From assembly GCF_026410545.1 (NCBI RefSeq), contig NZ_JAPMIT010000001.1:682001-746000 (forward strand): a stretch of DNA of 64,000 nt, written 5' to 3'. Of this stretch, positions 44,827-55,783 are shown piece by piece. The notes under the pieces were generated by a model. It did not search any database. It had not been told where the DNA came from and saw only the letters and a program-made list of their open reading frames with translations. The stretch comes from Microbacterium sp. STN6 (lineage in GTDB: Bacteria; Actinomycetota; Actinomycetes; Actinomycetales; Microbacteriaceae). The position numbers and the translations under genes were made by a program. How positions within the stretch are numbered: the first letter of the stretch is position 1; every line of letters begins with the position of its first letter.

Positions 44827-47661
44827 ATGGCTACGAGCACCAAGTCGACCTCGCGCGCCCGGGGGGCGTCCACGCGGGGATCGTCCGGGCGCAAGAGTCC
44901 GAGCAAGACATCCGCGCAGAAGACGGTCAAGTACCCGGCGGCAGAGCAGAGGCCGTCCCTTGCCGGGCGCATCTGGATGGGCCTGGCGCACCTGACCGGC
45001 GGCGCGGCGCGGGCACTCGGCCCCGAGAAGCTCGAGAAAGAGGAACGCCGAGACGGACTGCCGTTCTTCGTCGTTCTGCTCGCTGTCGCGGGTGCGGTCG
45101 TCGAATGGTTCTTCATCAACGCCTCCGTCGCCCAGACCCTCGACGCCTGGACCTTCGGTGGCCTCTTCGGCCGCGTCGCGTTCGCGCTCCCGGTCATCAT
45201 GCTCATCTTCGCCGTGTGGCTCTTTCGGCATCCGAGCTCCGTGCACGACAACACGCGCATCGGCATCGGCCTCATCCTGCTGCTCGTCACGGTCTCCGGT
45301 CTCTGCCACATCTTCAGCGGCCACCCCGAGCCGAGCGAGGGCATGCCGACGCTGGCTCGAGCGGGAGGCATCATTGGTTGGATGATCGCTGCGCCGCTCA
45401 TCGCCCTCATCACGGGCGTCGGCGCCACCATCGTCGTGATCGCCCTGCTTGCGCTGAGTCTCTTCATCATCACCAAGACGCCGCCTAACAAGATCGGTGC
45501 GCGCTCACGCGAGCTGTATGCGTACCTCTTCGGGGCGCAGCTGCCCACTGAAGAGGAGCGGCAGGAGGAGAAGCAGGCGGCGAAGGCCTCCAAGACCACA
45601 CAGGTCGAGCTGGACGGACTCGGCGACGACGCGGCCGACGACGAGTCCTCGCCAGGCGGGCCCCTCCCGTGGTGGCGTCGCAACAAGTCCCAGCGTGAGG
45701 AAGACCCGGCGTACGACAGCCCCATCGCGCAATCGTTCACCGACCTTCTCGGCCCGGCGGTTGCCGGGGGAGGCGAGTTCGACTCGGTGCTCGAGCAGCC
45801 CGTGCCCGATCCCGACGACGACCACTACAAGACCGAGGTCATCTCCGAGCTCAAACAGGCAGAAGACGCGCTCAAGCGCTTCACGGGCGAGGCTGACTCG
45901 CTCGGCGCTAGCGGGCTGCACGACGATGAGACGGATGCTGTGGCAGGCCCCAACGGCGGCACCGGCCCCGAGGCATCCGCTGTCGGCAACGCTGCCGCAG
46001 CCCCGCCCGCCCCGCCTGCCCCGTACCGACTGCCGTCGGTCTCCACGCTGTCGGCGGGTACCCCTGCCAAGAGCAGGTCGCAGGCGAACGACGATGTGGT
46101 GGCGGCGATCACCGACGTGCTGAAGCAGTTCAAGGTCGACGCGAAGGTCACGGGCTTCTCGCGCGGGCCGACGGTCACGCAGTACGAGGTCGAGCTCGGG
46201 CCCGGCGTCAAGGTCGAACGCGTGACGGCTCTCAGCAAGAACCTGTCGTACGCGGTGGCGAGCAACGAGGTGCGCATCCTCTCGCCCATCCCGGGCAAGA
46301 GTGCGATCGGCATCGAGATCCCTAATTCTGATCGCGAGACGGTCTCGCTCGGTGACGTGCTGCGTTCCTCCGCCGCGACCAAGAGCGCGCATCCCATGAC
46401 GATCGGCGTCGGCAAAGACGTGGGCGGCGGGTACGTCGTCGCCAACTTGGCGAAGATGCCGCACCTTCTCGTCGCGGGGGCGACGGGTTCGGGCAAGTCG
46501 AGCTTCGTCAACTCGATGATCACGAGTCTGCTCATGCGCGCCAAGCCGGCCGACGTGCGCATGGTGCTCGTCGACCCGAAGCGAGTCGAGCTCTCCATCT
46601 ACGCGGGCGTGCCGCACCTCATCACTCCCATCATCACGAACCCCAAGAAGGCGGCCGAGGCGCTGCAGTGGGTCGTCAAAGAGATGGATATGCGTTACGA
46701 CGACCTGGCGAGCTTCGGGTTCCGTCACATCGACGACTTCAACAAGGCCGTCGTGAACAACGAGATCGTGCTGCCTGCCGGCAGCGAGCGCGTGCTCAAG
46801 CCGTACCCTTACCTCCTCGTGGTGGTCGATGAGCTCGCTGACCTCATGATGGTCGCGCCTCGTGACGTGGAGGATTCGATCGTGCGCATCACGCAGCTCG
46901 CGCGCGCGTCCGGCATCCACCTCGTCCTCGCCACGCAGCGCCCGAGCGTCGACGTCGTCACCGGCCTCATCAAGGCCAACATCCCGTCGCGCCTGGCATT
47001 CGCCGTCACGAGTGTCACCGATTCCCGCGTGATCCTCGACCAGCCGGGCGCCGACAAGCTCATCGGCCAGGGAGACGCGCTGTTCCTTCCCATGGGCGCC
47101 TCGAAGTCGATTCGCGTGCAGGGCGCGTGGGTGAGCGAGGGCGAGATCGCGCGGGTTGTCGAGCACGTGACCGCGCAGGCGCGCCCCGAATACCGGCAGG
47201 ATGTCGCGGCGGCAACCGAGAGGAAGGCGATCGATTCCGACATCGGCGACGACCTGGAGCTTCTGCTCGCGGCCGCCGAGCTCGTGGTCTCGACGCAGTT
47301 TGGTTCCACCTCTATGCTGCAGCGCAAGCTGCGCGTCGGGTTCGCCAAGGCGGGCCGACTCATGGACCTGCTCGAATCGCGCGAGATCGTCGGGCCGTCG
47401 GAGGGGTCCAAGGCGCGCGACGTGCTCGTGACCGCCGAGCAGTTGCCCGGCGTGCTCGCGCGGCTTCGCGGCGAGGATGGCCCGGCAGGTACCGGTGGGG
47501 CGGCAAGCCCGGGCGGCTCTGCCGCCGCATCCGATCCGACCCACCCCCACGCCCCGGATGACCGTTACGGCGACGACCCGGTCGCCGCGCAGACGGTGGG
47601 CTACCCTGAAGAAGATGGGCCCTCAGACGAGGATGCCTGGCAACTGACCGGCAGGGACTGA
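44827..47661 (+). CDS. ftsK: FtsK/SpoIIIE DNA translocase
   Basis: This 944-residue septal DNA pump has an N-terminal domain with about four membrane helices (residues about 80-225, for example [20 protein letters not shown]). A variable charged linker follows (about 235-410). The motor domain has Walker [10 protein letters not shown] beginning at residue 551 and Walker [14 protein letters not shown], and the C-terminal gamma winged-helix domain is [20 protein letters not shown]. It moves chromosomes out of the closing septum and activates XerCD. The ATG at 44827 is chosen; the frame is open to 44797. GGAAGG lies about 13 bases upstream. Confidence 0.96.
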   Translation: MATSTKSTSRARGASTRGSSGRKSPSKTSAQKTVKYPAAEQRPSLAGRIWMGLAHLTGGAARALGPEKLEKEERRDGLPFFVVLLAVAGAVVEWFFINASVAQTLDAWTFGGLFGRVAFALPVIMLIFAVWLFRHPSSVHDNTRIGIGLILLLVTVSGLCHIFSGHPEPSEGMPTLARAGGIIGWMIAAPLIALITGVGATIVVIALLALSLFIITKTPPNKIGARSRELYAYLFGAQLPTEEERQEEKQAAKASKTTQVELDGLGDDAADDESSPGGPLPWWRRNKSQREEDPAYDSPIAQSFTDLLGPAVAGGGEFDSVLEQPVPDPDDDHYKTEVISELKQAEDALKRFTGEADSLGASGLHDDETDAVAGPNGGTGPEASAVGNAAAAPPAPPAPYRLPSVSTLSAGTPAKSRSQANDDVVAAITDVLKQFKVDAKVTGFSRGPTVTQYEVELGPGVKVERVTALSKNLSYAVASNEVRILSPIPGKSAIGIEIPNSDRETVSLGDVLRSSAATKSAHPMTIGVGKDVGGGYVVANLAKMPHLLVAGATGSGKSSFVNSMITSLLMRAKPADVRMVLVDPKRVELSIYAGVPHLITPIITNPKKAAEALQWVVKEMDMRYDDLASFGFRHIDDFNKAVVNNEIVLPAGSERVLKPYPYLLVVVDELADLMMVAPRDVEDSIVRITQLARASGIHLVLATQRPSVDVVTGLIKANIPSRLAFAVTSVTDSRVILDQPGADKLIGQGDALFLPMGASKSIRVQGAWVSEGEIARVVEHVTAQARPEYRQDVAAATERKAIDSDIGDDLELLLAAAELVVSTQFGSTSMLQRKLRVGFAKAGRLMDLLESREIVGPSEGSKARDVLVTAEQLPGVLARLRGEDGPAGTGGAASPGGSAAASDPTHPHAPDDRYGDDPVAAQTVGYPEEDGPSDEDAWQLTGRD

Positions 47662-47665
47662 CCGC

Positions 47666-48274
47666 ATGACGCACGCCGACGGCGCCGACGAGCCCGGCGC
47701 CGCCCTCCCGCCGAGCAACTGGAACCTGCCGAACCTCATCACGATCGTGCGGATCCTGTTTGCGCCGGTATTCCTTTGGCTTCTTCTGGCGGATGCCGGC
47801 GCCGACGGCCCCATGCGCTGGATCGCGGCGGTGCTCTTCATCGTCGGCATCGCGACCGACGGCGTCGACGGCGCGATCGCCCGAGGCCGCGGCCTCGTCA
47901 CCGAGCTCGGCAAGCTGCTCGACCCGATCGCCGACAAGATCCTCACCGGCGCGGCCCTGGTGGCGCTGTCGATCCTCGCTGAGCTGCCGTGGTGGGTGAC
48001 CATCGTCATCCTCGTTCGCGAATGGGGCATCACGCTTATGCGCTTCCTCGTCATCAACGAGGGCGTCATCGCCGCGTCGCGCGGGGGCAAGCTGAAGACC
48101 GTCATGCAGTCGGTGGCCATCTCGTTCGCGCTTGTGCCGCTGTGGCTGTTCTTCGGTGACTGGATCTACTGGGTCAACGGCATCCTCATGACGATCGCCG
48201 TCATCCTCACCGTCGTCACGGGCCTCGAGTACGTCGTCAACCTTGTTCGCAGCCGCCGGTCCCGCCATGGCTGA
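47666..48274 (+). CDS. pgsA: CDP-diacylglycerol-glycerol-3-phosphate 3-phosphatidyltransferase
   Basis: This 202-residue membrane enzyme makes phosphatidylglycerol phosphate. The CDP-alcohol phosphatidyltransferase motif (DG..AR..G..D..D) is seen in TDGVDGAIARGRGLVTELG followed by LLDPIADK. The first 20 residues are a hydrophilic lead before LPNLITIVRILFAPVFLWLLL. It starts 4 bases after the ftsK stop and overlaps cinA by 8 bases, indicating an ftsK-pgsA-cinA operon. Confidence 0.93.
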   Translation: MTHADGADEPGAALPPSNWNLPNLITIVRILFAPVFLWLLLADAGADGPMRWIAAVLFIVGIATDGVDGAIARGRGLVTELGKLLDPIADKILTGAALVALSILAELPWWVTIVILVREWGITLMRFLVINEGVIAASRGGKLKTVMQSVAISFALVPLWLFFGDWIYWVNGILMTIAVILTVVTGLEYVVNLVRSRRSRHG

Positions 48275-48776
48275 GCACGGCGCAAGGCCAGCGGATGCGG
48301 CAGCCGACCTCATCGCCGAACTCACCGCGCGCGGCCTCACCGTAGCGCTCGCGGAGTCGCTCACGGGCGGAGCGCTCGCCGCCGAACTGACCCGGCCGGC
48401 CGGCGCATCGGCCGCGATCCTGGGCGGCCTCGTGGTGTACGCCACTGAGCTGAAGCACACGCTCGCCGCCGTCGATTCAGAGCTGCTGGCAGAGCACGGC
48501 CCGGTGCATCCGGCGGTTGCGGCCCAACTCGCAGCGGGAGTGCGCCATCGTCTCGCCGTCTCCGGCAGGCCGGCGGATATCGGCGTCTCAACCACCGGCG
48601 TCGCCGGCCCCGCCTGGCAATCCGGCCGCGCGCCCGGAACGGTCTTCGTCGGAATCGACTCGCCACGGGGGTCGCGGGTGGTCTCATTGCAGCTGACCGG
48701 GGACCGGGCGCGCATCCGTGCCGCGGTCGTCGCGCACGCGGTCGCCGAACTGCAGGAGGAAGTGGCTCGGCTCTGA
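48267..48776 (+). CDS. CinA C-terminal family nicotinamide-nucleotide amidase (PncC-like)
   Basis: This 169-residue protein contains only the amidase domain of CinA. GLTVALAESLTGGALAAEL and GVSTTGVAGPAWQSGRAPGTVFVGI are the conserved parts. It hydrolyses nicotinamide mononucleotide to nicotinate mononucleotide in the NAD salvage route. The ATG at 48267 overlaps the pgsA stop. The ClgR-like regulator follows at 48954, as is usual in actinobacteria. Confidence 0.92.
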   Translation: MAEHGARPADAAADLIAELTARGLTVALAESLTGGALAAELTRPAGASAAILGGLVVYATELKHTLAAVDSELLAEHGPVHPAVAAQLAAGVRHRLAVSGRPADIGVSTTGVAGPAWQSGRAPGTVFVGIDSPRGSRVVSLQLTGDRARIRAAVVAHAVAELQEEVARL

Positions 48777-48953
48777 GCTCTCCTGAACCGTCATCACGGG
48801 AATACGACTCACGATGGGGCCGTTACAGCCGATGGTTCACAACAAAACTCCAGTCGCTTTCGATTAATGTTGTGGGTAAGGGATGCGTGTAATGTGGGGC
48901 ATTCCAACAGCAATAGACGTCGACGGCAGGCAGGTAAAGAAGGGGAGGCTCCA

Positions 48954-49265
48954 ATGATTCTCGTACGTCAGGAAATCGGCGACGTACTCAGGGACTTCCG
49001 CCTGCAGAAGGGCCGGACCCTGAGGCAGGTCGCCAGTAGGGCAAGCGTGGCGCTCGGTTACCTGAGCGAGGTCGAGCGCGGTCAGAAGGAGGCGTCGAGC
49101 GAGATCCTCGCCTCGGTGGCCGACGCACTCGAGACGCCGATCTCGGTCATCATGCGTGAGGTGGGGGACCGCCTGGCCGTGCTCGAGGGCATCGAACCGA
49201 TGATCCCCGACACGGTGCCAGACGAGTTCGTCTCGGCAATGGATGTCGATCTCGTCGCACGCTGA
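48954..49265 (+). CDS. clgR: XRE-family regulator, ClgR-like
   Basis: This 103-residue DNA-binding protein has a single helix-turn-helix of the XRE type: RDFRLQKGRTLRQVASRASV, LGYLSEVERGQKEASSEIL. ClgR activates clp protease and stress genes in Corynebacterium, Mycobacterium and Streptomyces. The position after cinA and before DUF3046-recA matches the clgR locus. GGGGAGG lies 7 bases before the ATG at 48954. A TAATGT -10 candidate lies at about 48890. The hairpin at 49283-49318 ends the transcript. Confidence 0.88.
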   Translation: MILVRQEIGDVLRDFRLQKGRTLRQVASRASVALGYLSEVERGQKEASSEILASVADALETPISVIMREVGDRLAVLEGIEPMIPDTVPDEFVSAMDVDLVAR

Positions 49266-49282
49266 GCACCGTATCAAGGCAT

Positions 49283-49318
49283 GAAGGGCGCTTCCGGCGG
49301 TTGCCGGAAGCGCCCTTC
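49283..49318 (+). terminator. Intrinsic terminator after clgR
   Basis: GAAGGGCGCTTCCGG (49283-49297) and CCGGAAGCGCCCTTC (49304-49318) pair perfectly over 15 bases with a 6-base loop. A short TCTCAT tail follows rather than a T run. Confidence 0.85.
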
Positions 49319-49339
49319 TCTCATATCCCGACCACGTTG

Positions 49340-49425
49340 GCCCCGGAGCGCGAAGCGCGTCTCGAAACCCACGCCTCTACGTGGGCCCGGAGCGCGAATC
49401 GCGTCTCGAAACCCCACCCGCCCCA
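49340..49425 (+). repeat. Interspersed palindromic repeat, two copies
   Basis: Two copies of CCCGGAGCGCGAAGCGCGTC (second with AATCG) are followed by TCGAAACCCAC. They are about 38-40 bases apart and lie between clgR and DUF3046. They share the GCGCGAAGCGCG core and TCTCGAAACCC end with the other loci. Confidence 0.88.
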
Positions 49426-49442
49426 ACCCCTAAGGTGATCCC

Positions 49443-49673
49443 ATGCGACTGAGCGAGTTCCGCCGGGCGATCGACGATGAGTTCGGCCTCGCCTACGGCG
49501 GCGTCGTCATGCGCGACCTCGTGATCCCTGAGCTCGGCCAACGCACGCCGGAGGCGGCGCTGGCGGCCGGCGTGCCCGCGCGTGATGTCTGGCTCGCGGT
49601 CTGCGCGGCCACTGACGTGCCGCGCTCCCGCTGGTACGGAGCGGGCCTTCCTGCGCCGAAACCGGCATCCTGA
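49443..49673 (+). CDS. DUF3046 family protein
   Basis: This 76-residue small protein has the DUF3046 pattern MRLSEFRRAIDDEFG, then VMRDLVIPELGQRTPEAALAAG and DVWLAVC. The function is unknown; it is nearly always found directly upstream of recA in actinobacteria. The ATG lies 6 bases after TAAGGT (49431-49436), so it is probably leaderless. The recA promoter region follows. Confidence 0.88.
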   Translation: MRLSEFRRAIDDEFGLAYGGVVMRDLVIPELGQRTPEAALAAGVPARDVWLAVCAATDVPRSRWYGAGLPAPKPAS

Positions 49674-49710
49674 CCCGCAGGAATGTACGACACGCCGAGG
49701 GGCGCAGTCT

Positions 49711-49724
49711 CGAAGATACGTTCG
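49711..49724. promoter_or_regulatory. LexA box-like site upstream of recA
   Basis: CGAAGATACGTTCG matches the actinobacterial SOS consensus CGAAC-N4-GTTCG with one change (G for C at position 5). It lies 134 bases upstream of the recA ATG and just after the DUF3046 gene. Confidence 0.7.
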
Positions 49725-49857
49725 GTTCTTGATACGCTCTTCACAGCGGCGTTCGGCGGGGCATTCTCCACCGTTCACCGGGCCGTGCGACCGGAATGTC
49801 GGAGCCTCCGCGTACAGTCGGTCTCGTCAGTGAAGCCCAGGAGAAAAGAGTCGTCAC

Positions 49858-50934
<1,077 letters not shown>

Positions 50935-50964
50935 CGGGCGGCACAACGCAAGGAGCACGCCGAC

Positions 50965-51597
50965 ATGGTGAGTTTCCATCCTTCGGATGACTCCGCTCAC
51001 GAGCATCTGGCGCCCGTGAGCTACCTCCCCAGCGCCCAGCAGCAGCCGACCTGGGCCGTGCCGGGTGAGGAACGCGGCTCGTCCGAGGCGCGTCCCATTG
51101 GGGAAAAGACCAGGGAGAAGACCAAGGCATCGAATGTCTCAATGCATCAGCTGGCGAGGCGTGGCATGTCCCGGTGGGAGCTTGAGCAAGTGCTCGCCAA
51201 GCGCGAGGTGGAGCCGCACCTGGCCGCGGCCGAGCTCGACCGGCTCGAAAGCGTCGGGCTGTTGGACGACGCGGCGTTGGCCGTGACGCTGGTCTATACA
51301 CAGCACACGCGGCGTGGCCTCGGCCGTGCCGCCATTGCGCAGGAGCTGAGGCGACGCCACATCGATGGGGCAATCATCGAAGACGCCCTGTCGGAGATTG
51401 CGGAAGACGATGAGCTCGAGCGCGCCACGGAACTCGCGCTGAAGCGCGTTCCGCAGTTGCGCAGCGTGGATGACGAGGTGGCTGAGCGTCGGTTGAACGG
51501 CTATCTCGCTCGCAAGGGCTACGGCTCATCCACGGTGCGGCAGGCGGTTCAGGCGGCAATGGCAACACGGCGTTCCTCCGGCGTTCGATTCGTGTGA
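50965..51597 (+). CDS. recX: Regulatory protein RecX
   Basis: This 210-residue protein inhibits RecA. The helical three-repeat core runs from about residue 60 (LARRGMSRWELEQVLAKREV, LLDDAALAVTLVYTQHTRRGLG, RRLNGYLARKGYG). The first 55 residues are a non-conserved hydrophilic extension. AAGGAG lies about 9 bases before the ATG. It is in operon with recA. Confidence 0.93.
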   Translation: MVSFHPSDDSAHEHLAPVSYLPSAQQQPTWAVPGEERGSSEARPIGEKTREKTKASNVSMHQLARRGMSRWELEQVLAKREVEPHLAAAELDRLESVGLLDDAALAVTLVYTQHTRRGLGRAAIAQELRRRHIDGAIIEDALSEIAEDDELERATELALKRVPQLRSVDDEVAERRLNGYLARKGYGSSTVRQAVQAAMATRRSSGVRFV

Positions 51598-51632
51598 GGC
51601 CATCGCGTGCTCGCACGTAAACTAGTGCCACT

Positions 51633-53210
51633 ATGAGCAGCACTACACCTCACGGCGTCGTGATCGCACCGTCGCCCGCGGCCAGGGACGAGGCCGGTCA
51701 TTCGCGCACCTATGAAGTGCGCACCTTCGGCTGTCAGATGAACGTGCACGACTCTGAGCGCCTGAGCGGCTCGCTCGAGGCCGCAGGCTACGTGCCCGCG
51801 AACGGCGCCGAGGCCGACGTCGTCGTCATCAACACGTGCGCCGTGCGCGAGAACGCCGACAACAAGCTCTACGGCAACCTCGGCCACCTCGCGTCGGTCA
51901 AGCGCCGCCACGAGGGTATGCAGATCGCTGTCGGCGGCTGTCTCGCCCAGAAGGACAAGGGGGTCATTCTCGACAAGGCGCCGTGGGTCGACGTCGTCTT
52001 CGGCACGCACAACATGGGATCGCTGCCGAGCCTGCTTGAGCGTGCGCGCCACAACGATGAGGCGCAGATCGAGATTCACGACGCGCTCGAGACGTTCCCT
52101 TCCACGCTGCCCACCAAGCGGGATTCCAGCTACAGCGGCTGGGTCTCCATCTCGGTCGGCTGCAACAACACGTGCACGTTCTGCATCGTGCCGTCGCTTC
52201 GCGGTAAGGAGAAGGATCGTCGCCCGGGCGACATCCTCGCTGAAATGCACGCTCTTGTCGATGACGGGGTGGTGGAGATCACCCTGCTGGGCCAGAACGT
52301 GAACTCGTACGGGGTCGAGTTCGGCGACCGTCAGGCGTTCGGCAAGCTCTTACGCTCGGCTGGCGCCATCGAGGGCCTCGAGCGCGTTCGGTTCACCAGC
52401 CCGCATCCCGCTGCTTTCACCGACGACGTCATCGACGCTATGGCTGAAACCCCGAACGTGATGCCCCAGCTGCATATGCCGCTGCAGTCCGGCTCCGACC
52501 GAATCCTGAAGGCGATGCGCCGCTCGTATCGCTCGCAGAAATTCCTCGGCATCCTCGACCGGGTTCGGGCGAAGATCCCGGATGCCGCGATCAGCACCGA
52601 CATCATCGTCGGGTTCCCCGGCGAGACCGAGGAGGACTTCGAAGACACGCTTCGCGTGGTGCGCGAGGCGCGCTTCGCATCCGCGTTCACGTTCCAGTAC
52701 TCGATCCGTCCAGGCACTCCCGCCGCAACCATGCCCGATCAGGTACCCAAGCAGATCGTGCAGGAGCGCTACGAGCGGCTCGCTGCCCTGCAGGAGGAAA
52801 TCTCCTGGCTCGAGAACCAGCGGCTCATCGGGCACGAGGTCGAACTGCTCGTCGCGAACGGTGAAGGCAAGAAGGATCAGGAGACGCACCGGCTCACCGG
52901 GCGAGCCCGCGACAGCCGCCTGGTGCACTTCGAGGTGCCGTCAGGCAGCCCCGTTCCACGCCCGGGCGACATGGTGACGACGAGAATCTCGCAGGCCGCG
53001 CCATTCCATCTCCTCGCAGATTCTCCCACCGGGGCGCCGCTGCAGATCCGCCGCACCCGGGCGGGCGACGCATGGGATCGCGCCCAGAGCGAATCCTGCG
53101 CGGTTGACTCGCACGGCAGCCAGCCACAGGCAGGCAGGGTCTCGCTCGGGCTTCCCTCCCTGCGCGTCGCCACCACTCCCATTTACGATCCGGCGGATGG
53201 CGAACGCTGA
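51633..53210 (+). CDS. miaB: tRNA-2-methylthio-N6-dimethylallyladenosine synthase
   Basis: This 525-residue radical-SAM methylthiotransferase modifies A37 in tRNA. The auxiliary cluster cysteines are in [16 protein letters not shown] and GGCLAQ. The radical-SAM motif CxxxCxxC is [17 protein letters not shown]-binding domain follows (about 385-455), and the last 60 residues are extra. No ribosome site is seen; a TAAACT hexamer ends 9 bases before the ATG, so the message may be leaderless. It overlaps miaA by 14 bases. Confidence 0.96.
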   Translation: MSSTTPHGVVIAPSPAARDEAGHSRTYEVRTFGCQMNVHDSERLSGSLEAAGYVPANGAEADVVVINTCAVRENADNKLYGNLGHLASVKRRHEGMQIAVGGCLAQKDKGVILDKAPWVDVVFGTHNMGSLPSLLERARHNDEAQIEIHDALETFPSTLPTKRDSSYSGWVSISVGCNNTCTFCIVPSLRGKEKDRRPGDILAEMHALVDDGVVEITLLGQNVNSYGVEFGDRQAFGKLLRSAGAIEGLERVRFTSPHPAAFTDDVIDAMAETPNVMPQLHMPLQSGSDRILKAMRRSYRSQKFLGILDRVRAKIPDAAISTDIIVGFPGETEEDFEDTLRVVREARFASAFTFQYSIRPGTPAATMPDQVPKQIVQERYERLAALQEEISWLENQRLIGHEVELLVANGEGKKDQETHRLTGRARDSRLVHFEVPSGSPVPRPGDMVTTRISQAAPFHLLADSPTGAPLQIRRTRAGDAWDRAQSESCAVDSHGSQPQAGRVSLGLPSLRVATTPIYDPADGER

Positions 53211-54144
53211 CGCGCATCGCGGGCACGAGCTGATCGCGATCGTCGGCCCGACCGGCACAGGCAAGACCGACCTCTCCCTCGACATCGCCGAGAGCATCCG
53301 CGCGCGGGGCGGCCGCGCCGAGATCGTGAACGCCGACGCGATGCAGCTCTACCGCGGCATGGACATCGGCACCGCCAAGGTGCCGGTGGCCGAGCGCCGC
53401 GGCATCCCGCACCACATGCTCGACGTGCTCGAGGTGCGCGACGACGCGAGCGTCGCCTGGTACCAGCCGCGGGCGAGACGAATCATCGACGAGATCATCG
53501 GCCGCGGTGCCATGCCCATCCTCGTCGGCGGATCCGGCCTGTACGTCTCATCGGTCATCTTCGACTTCGCCTTCCCCCCGCGCGACCCCGATGTGCGCGC
53601 GCGCCTCGAGCGCGAGCTCAACGAGCACGGTCCTGGCGTGCTCCACGCCCGCCTTCGCGAACGCGATGCGGCAACCGCCGACCGGGTCGATCCCGCCAAC
53701 GGGCGCCGCATCGTGCGCGCGCTCGAGGTGAACGAGCTCGCGGCCTCCGGCCACGGGGGAGCGCTGCCCGACGAGCCGGCGCCCTGGAGGCCCGCGCGCG
53801 TCCTCGGCCTGCGCATGCCAAGGCTCGACCTCACCGCGCGCCTCGACGCCCGCGTTGAGACGATGTGGCGCAACGGGCTCCTCGACGAGGTCGCACGACT
53901 CATCCCGGCCGGCCTCGAGAGCGGATCGACGGCCAGCCGCGGCATCGGCTACGCGCAGGCGCTCGACCAGCTGCGCGGCCGCCTCGATGAGGCGTCTGCC
54001 ATCGCCGCGACGCAGCAACTGACCCGCCGCTACGCGCGGCGTCAGGTCAGCTGGTTTCAGCGTTACCGCCACATATCCTGGCTGGATGCCGGCACGCAGG
54101 GCGTCGCCCAGGCGGCCATGCGGGCTCTCGACGCGCGCCCCTAG
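53197..54144 (+). CDS. miaA: tRNA dimethylallyltransferase
   Basis: This 315-residue enzyme adds a dimethylallyl group to A37 of tRNA, giving the substrate of MiaB. The P-loop [28 protein letters not shown] and VGGSGLYV are the family motifs, and the late [15 protein letters not shown] segment contacts tRNA. The ATG at 53197 overlaps the miaB stop by 14 bases, as expected for tight coupling. dapF follows after 9 bases. Confidence 0.96.
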   Translation: MANADAHRGHELIAIVGPTGTGKTDLSLDIAESIRARGGRAEIVNADAMQLYRGMDIGTAKVPVAERRGIPHHMLDVLEVRDDASVAWYQPRARRIIDEIIGRGAMPILVGGSGLYVSSVIFDFAFPPRDPDVRARLERELNEHGPGVLHARLRERDAATADRVDPANGRRIVRALEVNELAASGHGGALPDEPAPWRPARVLGLRMPRLDLTARLDARVETMWRNGLLDEVARLIPAGLESGSTASRGIGYAQALDQLRGRLDEASAIAATQQLTRRYARRQVSWFQRYRHISWLDAGTQGVAQAAMRALDARP

Positions 54145-54153
54145 ACTTGGCGA

Positions 54154-55035
54154 ATGGCCACAACTCTCCACTTCACGAAGGGTCAGGGGACCGGCAACGA
54201 CTTCGTCCTGTTCGCCGATCCTGACGGTGAGATCGATCTGACGCCCGCCCAGATCGCCGACATCTGCGACCGGCACTTCGGCGTCGGAGCCGACGGTGTG
54301 ATCCGCGCCGTGCGCTCTCGAAACCTGCCTGCCGGCGAAGCCGCGCTGAGCGAGGACCCGGCCGCCGAGTGGTTCATGGACTACTCAAACGCCGACGGCA
54401 GCATCGCCGAAATGTGCGGCAACGGCATCCGCGTCTACACGCGCTTTTTGCTGGAGAACGGGCTTGCCGAGCTCGCGGGCGGCGACACCCTCGTAATCGG
54501 CACGAGGGCTGGCGTGCGCGACGTGCAGAGCAGCCGAACCGGCTTCCAGGTCGACCTCGGCCGCTGGTCTCTCGACGGTGGGGAACCTCTCGTGCGGGCG
54601 CGGGAGCTCGAGGTCGCCCGCCCCGGGCTGGGCATCGACGTCGGCAACCCGCACGTGGTCGTCGCAGTGGCCGACGACGCCGAACTCGACGGAATCGACC
54701 TCGGCTACGTGCCCCAACTCGAGCCGCAGCCCACAGCAGGGGCCAACGTGGAGTTCGTGGTTCCCGCCGATCCGCTGGTGAAAGACGGCATCGGGCGCAT
54801 CCGCATGCGTGTGCATGAGAGGGGCAGCGGAGAGACACTCTCGTGCGGCACCGGCGCGGCCGCCGCGGCTCTCGGCGTGCGGCACTGGGCGGGCAGCGGC
54901 GCGCCGGACCAATGGCGCGTGCAGGTGCCGGGCGGGGTCGTCGGCGTGCGCATGTTCCCCACGGAAGACGGTGAGCACGTCGCGCTCTCCGGGCCAGCCG
55001 AGCTGGCGTTCTCCGGCTCCCTCGAGCTCGTCTAG
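54154..55035 (+). CDS. dapF: Diaminopimelate epimerase
   Basis: This 293-residue PLP-independent racemase converts LL- to meso-diaminopimelate for lysine and peptidoglycan. The two catalytic cysteines are Cys88 (EMCGNGIRV) and Cys231 (LSCGTGAAA). The ATG is 6 bases after TAGACT (54142-54147), so it may have its own leaderless promoter inside the miaA end. The stop codon lies where a 34-base tandem repeat begins. Confidence 0.96.
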   Translation: MATTLHFTKGQGTGNDFVLFADPDGEIDLTPAQIADICDRHFGVGADGVIRAVRSRNLPAGEAALSEDPAAEWFMDYSNADGSIAEMCGNGIRVYTRFLLENGLAELAGGDTLVIGTRAGVRDVQSSRTGFQVDLGRWSLDGGEPLVRARELEVARPGLGIDVGNPHVVVAVADDAELDGIDLGYVPQLEPQPTAGANVEFVVPADPLVKDGIGRIRMRVHERGSGETLSCGTGAAAAALGVRHWAGSGAPDQWRVQVPGGVVGVRMFPTEDGEHVALSGPAELAFSGSLELV

Positions 55036-55048
55036 GTATCGAGCGCAT

Positions 55049-55123
55049 CGAGCCCGTTCAGATCTCCGGCTCGTCTAGGCCTCGAGCCCGTTCAGATCTC
55101 CGGCTCGTCTAGGCCTCGAGGCC
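55049..55123 (+). repeat. 34 bp tandem repeat between dapF and the methyltransferase gene
   Basis: A full unit at 55066-55099 begins CCGGCTCGTCTAGGCCTCGA, preceded by the end of a unit (55049-55065) and followed by the start of another (55100-55123). The last unit holds the stop codon of the leftward methyltransferase gene, and a related CTCGTCTAGG stretch forms the dapF stop. Confidence 0.88.
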
Positions 55124-55738
55124 GTCCGCCCGTCGGCGAACGCGCAGCACGCGGTAGCCTTTGGCCGTCGCGGCGCGCGTCGTGGTGAAGTGTCCTGGCA
55201 GCGTCGTCGCCAACCAGCGCTGCAGCGAGTCGGAGCCGAGATTGCGCTGCACGACGAGCCATGCGTCGGCGCCGGGCTCCAGCCGCGGCAGCCATCCGGT
55301 CATCAGATTGTGCAGTTCGTCCTTGCCGACACGGATCGGCGGGTTCGACCAGATGGTCGTGAAGGCCACGTCGTCGGGAACATCCCCGGGCAGCACGGCG
55401 TTGACGTTCTCGAGGCCGGCGGCGTCCGCGTTGCGCCTGACGACGTCGAGGGCGCGCTGGTTGACGTCGACCGCCCACACTCTGGCATGGGGCGACTCGA
55501 GAGCGAGCGTGAGGGCGATCGGCCCCCAGCCGCAGCCGAGGTCGAGCAGGTCACCGCCCGGAGGGGGAGCAGGAGTGTTGCGCAACAGAACCTGCGTGCC
55601 GCTGTCGATGCGGTCGGGGCTGAAGATGCCGCCGACGGTGCTCAATTCGAGGGTTCGGCCGGCGAGCGACACCGTGAGCGGGCGTGGAGTCGGATCGCTC
55701 CCGGGTGACGACGTGAAGTAGTGCTCTCCGGTGGGCAT
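55109..55738 (-). CDS. RsmC/RlmG-like class I methyltransferase
   Basis: This 209-residue SAM-dependent methyltransferase has the SAM motif LLDLGCGWGPIALTLAL and the catalytic NPPIRVGK of guanine-N2 rRNA methyltransferases. IDSGTQVLLRNTP is the usual segment before motif I. It probably methylates 16S or 23S rRNA at the N2 of a guanine. It starts at an ATG at 55738. Its stop lies in a tandem repeat. It is convergent with dapF and divergent from hflX. Confidence 0.85.
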   Translation of the reverse strand: MPTGEHYFTSSPGSDPTPRPLTVSLAGRTLELSTVGGIFSPDRIDSGTQVLLRNTPAPPPGGDLLDLGCGWGPIALTLALESPHARVWAVDVNQRALDVVRRNADAAGLENVNAVLPGDVPDDVAFTTIWSNPPIRVGKDELHNLMTGWLPRLEPGADAWLVVQRNLGSDSLQRWLATTLPGHFTTTRAATAKGYRVLRVRRRADGLEA

Positions 55739-55783
55739 AGCTAGAAACGTACCGCACGAGACGAGGAACTAGGCTTGGTGAGA

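Noticed and set aside
48841-48890. Full ClgR self-binding site upstream of clgR
   Set aside because: Only one half (TCGCT) of the expected inverted motif is seen, so it is not called.
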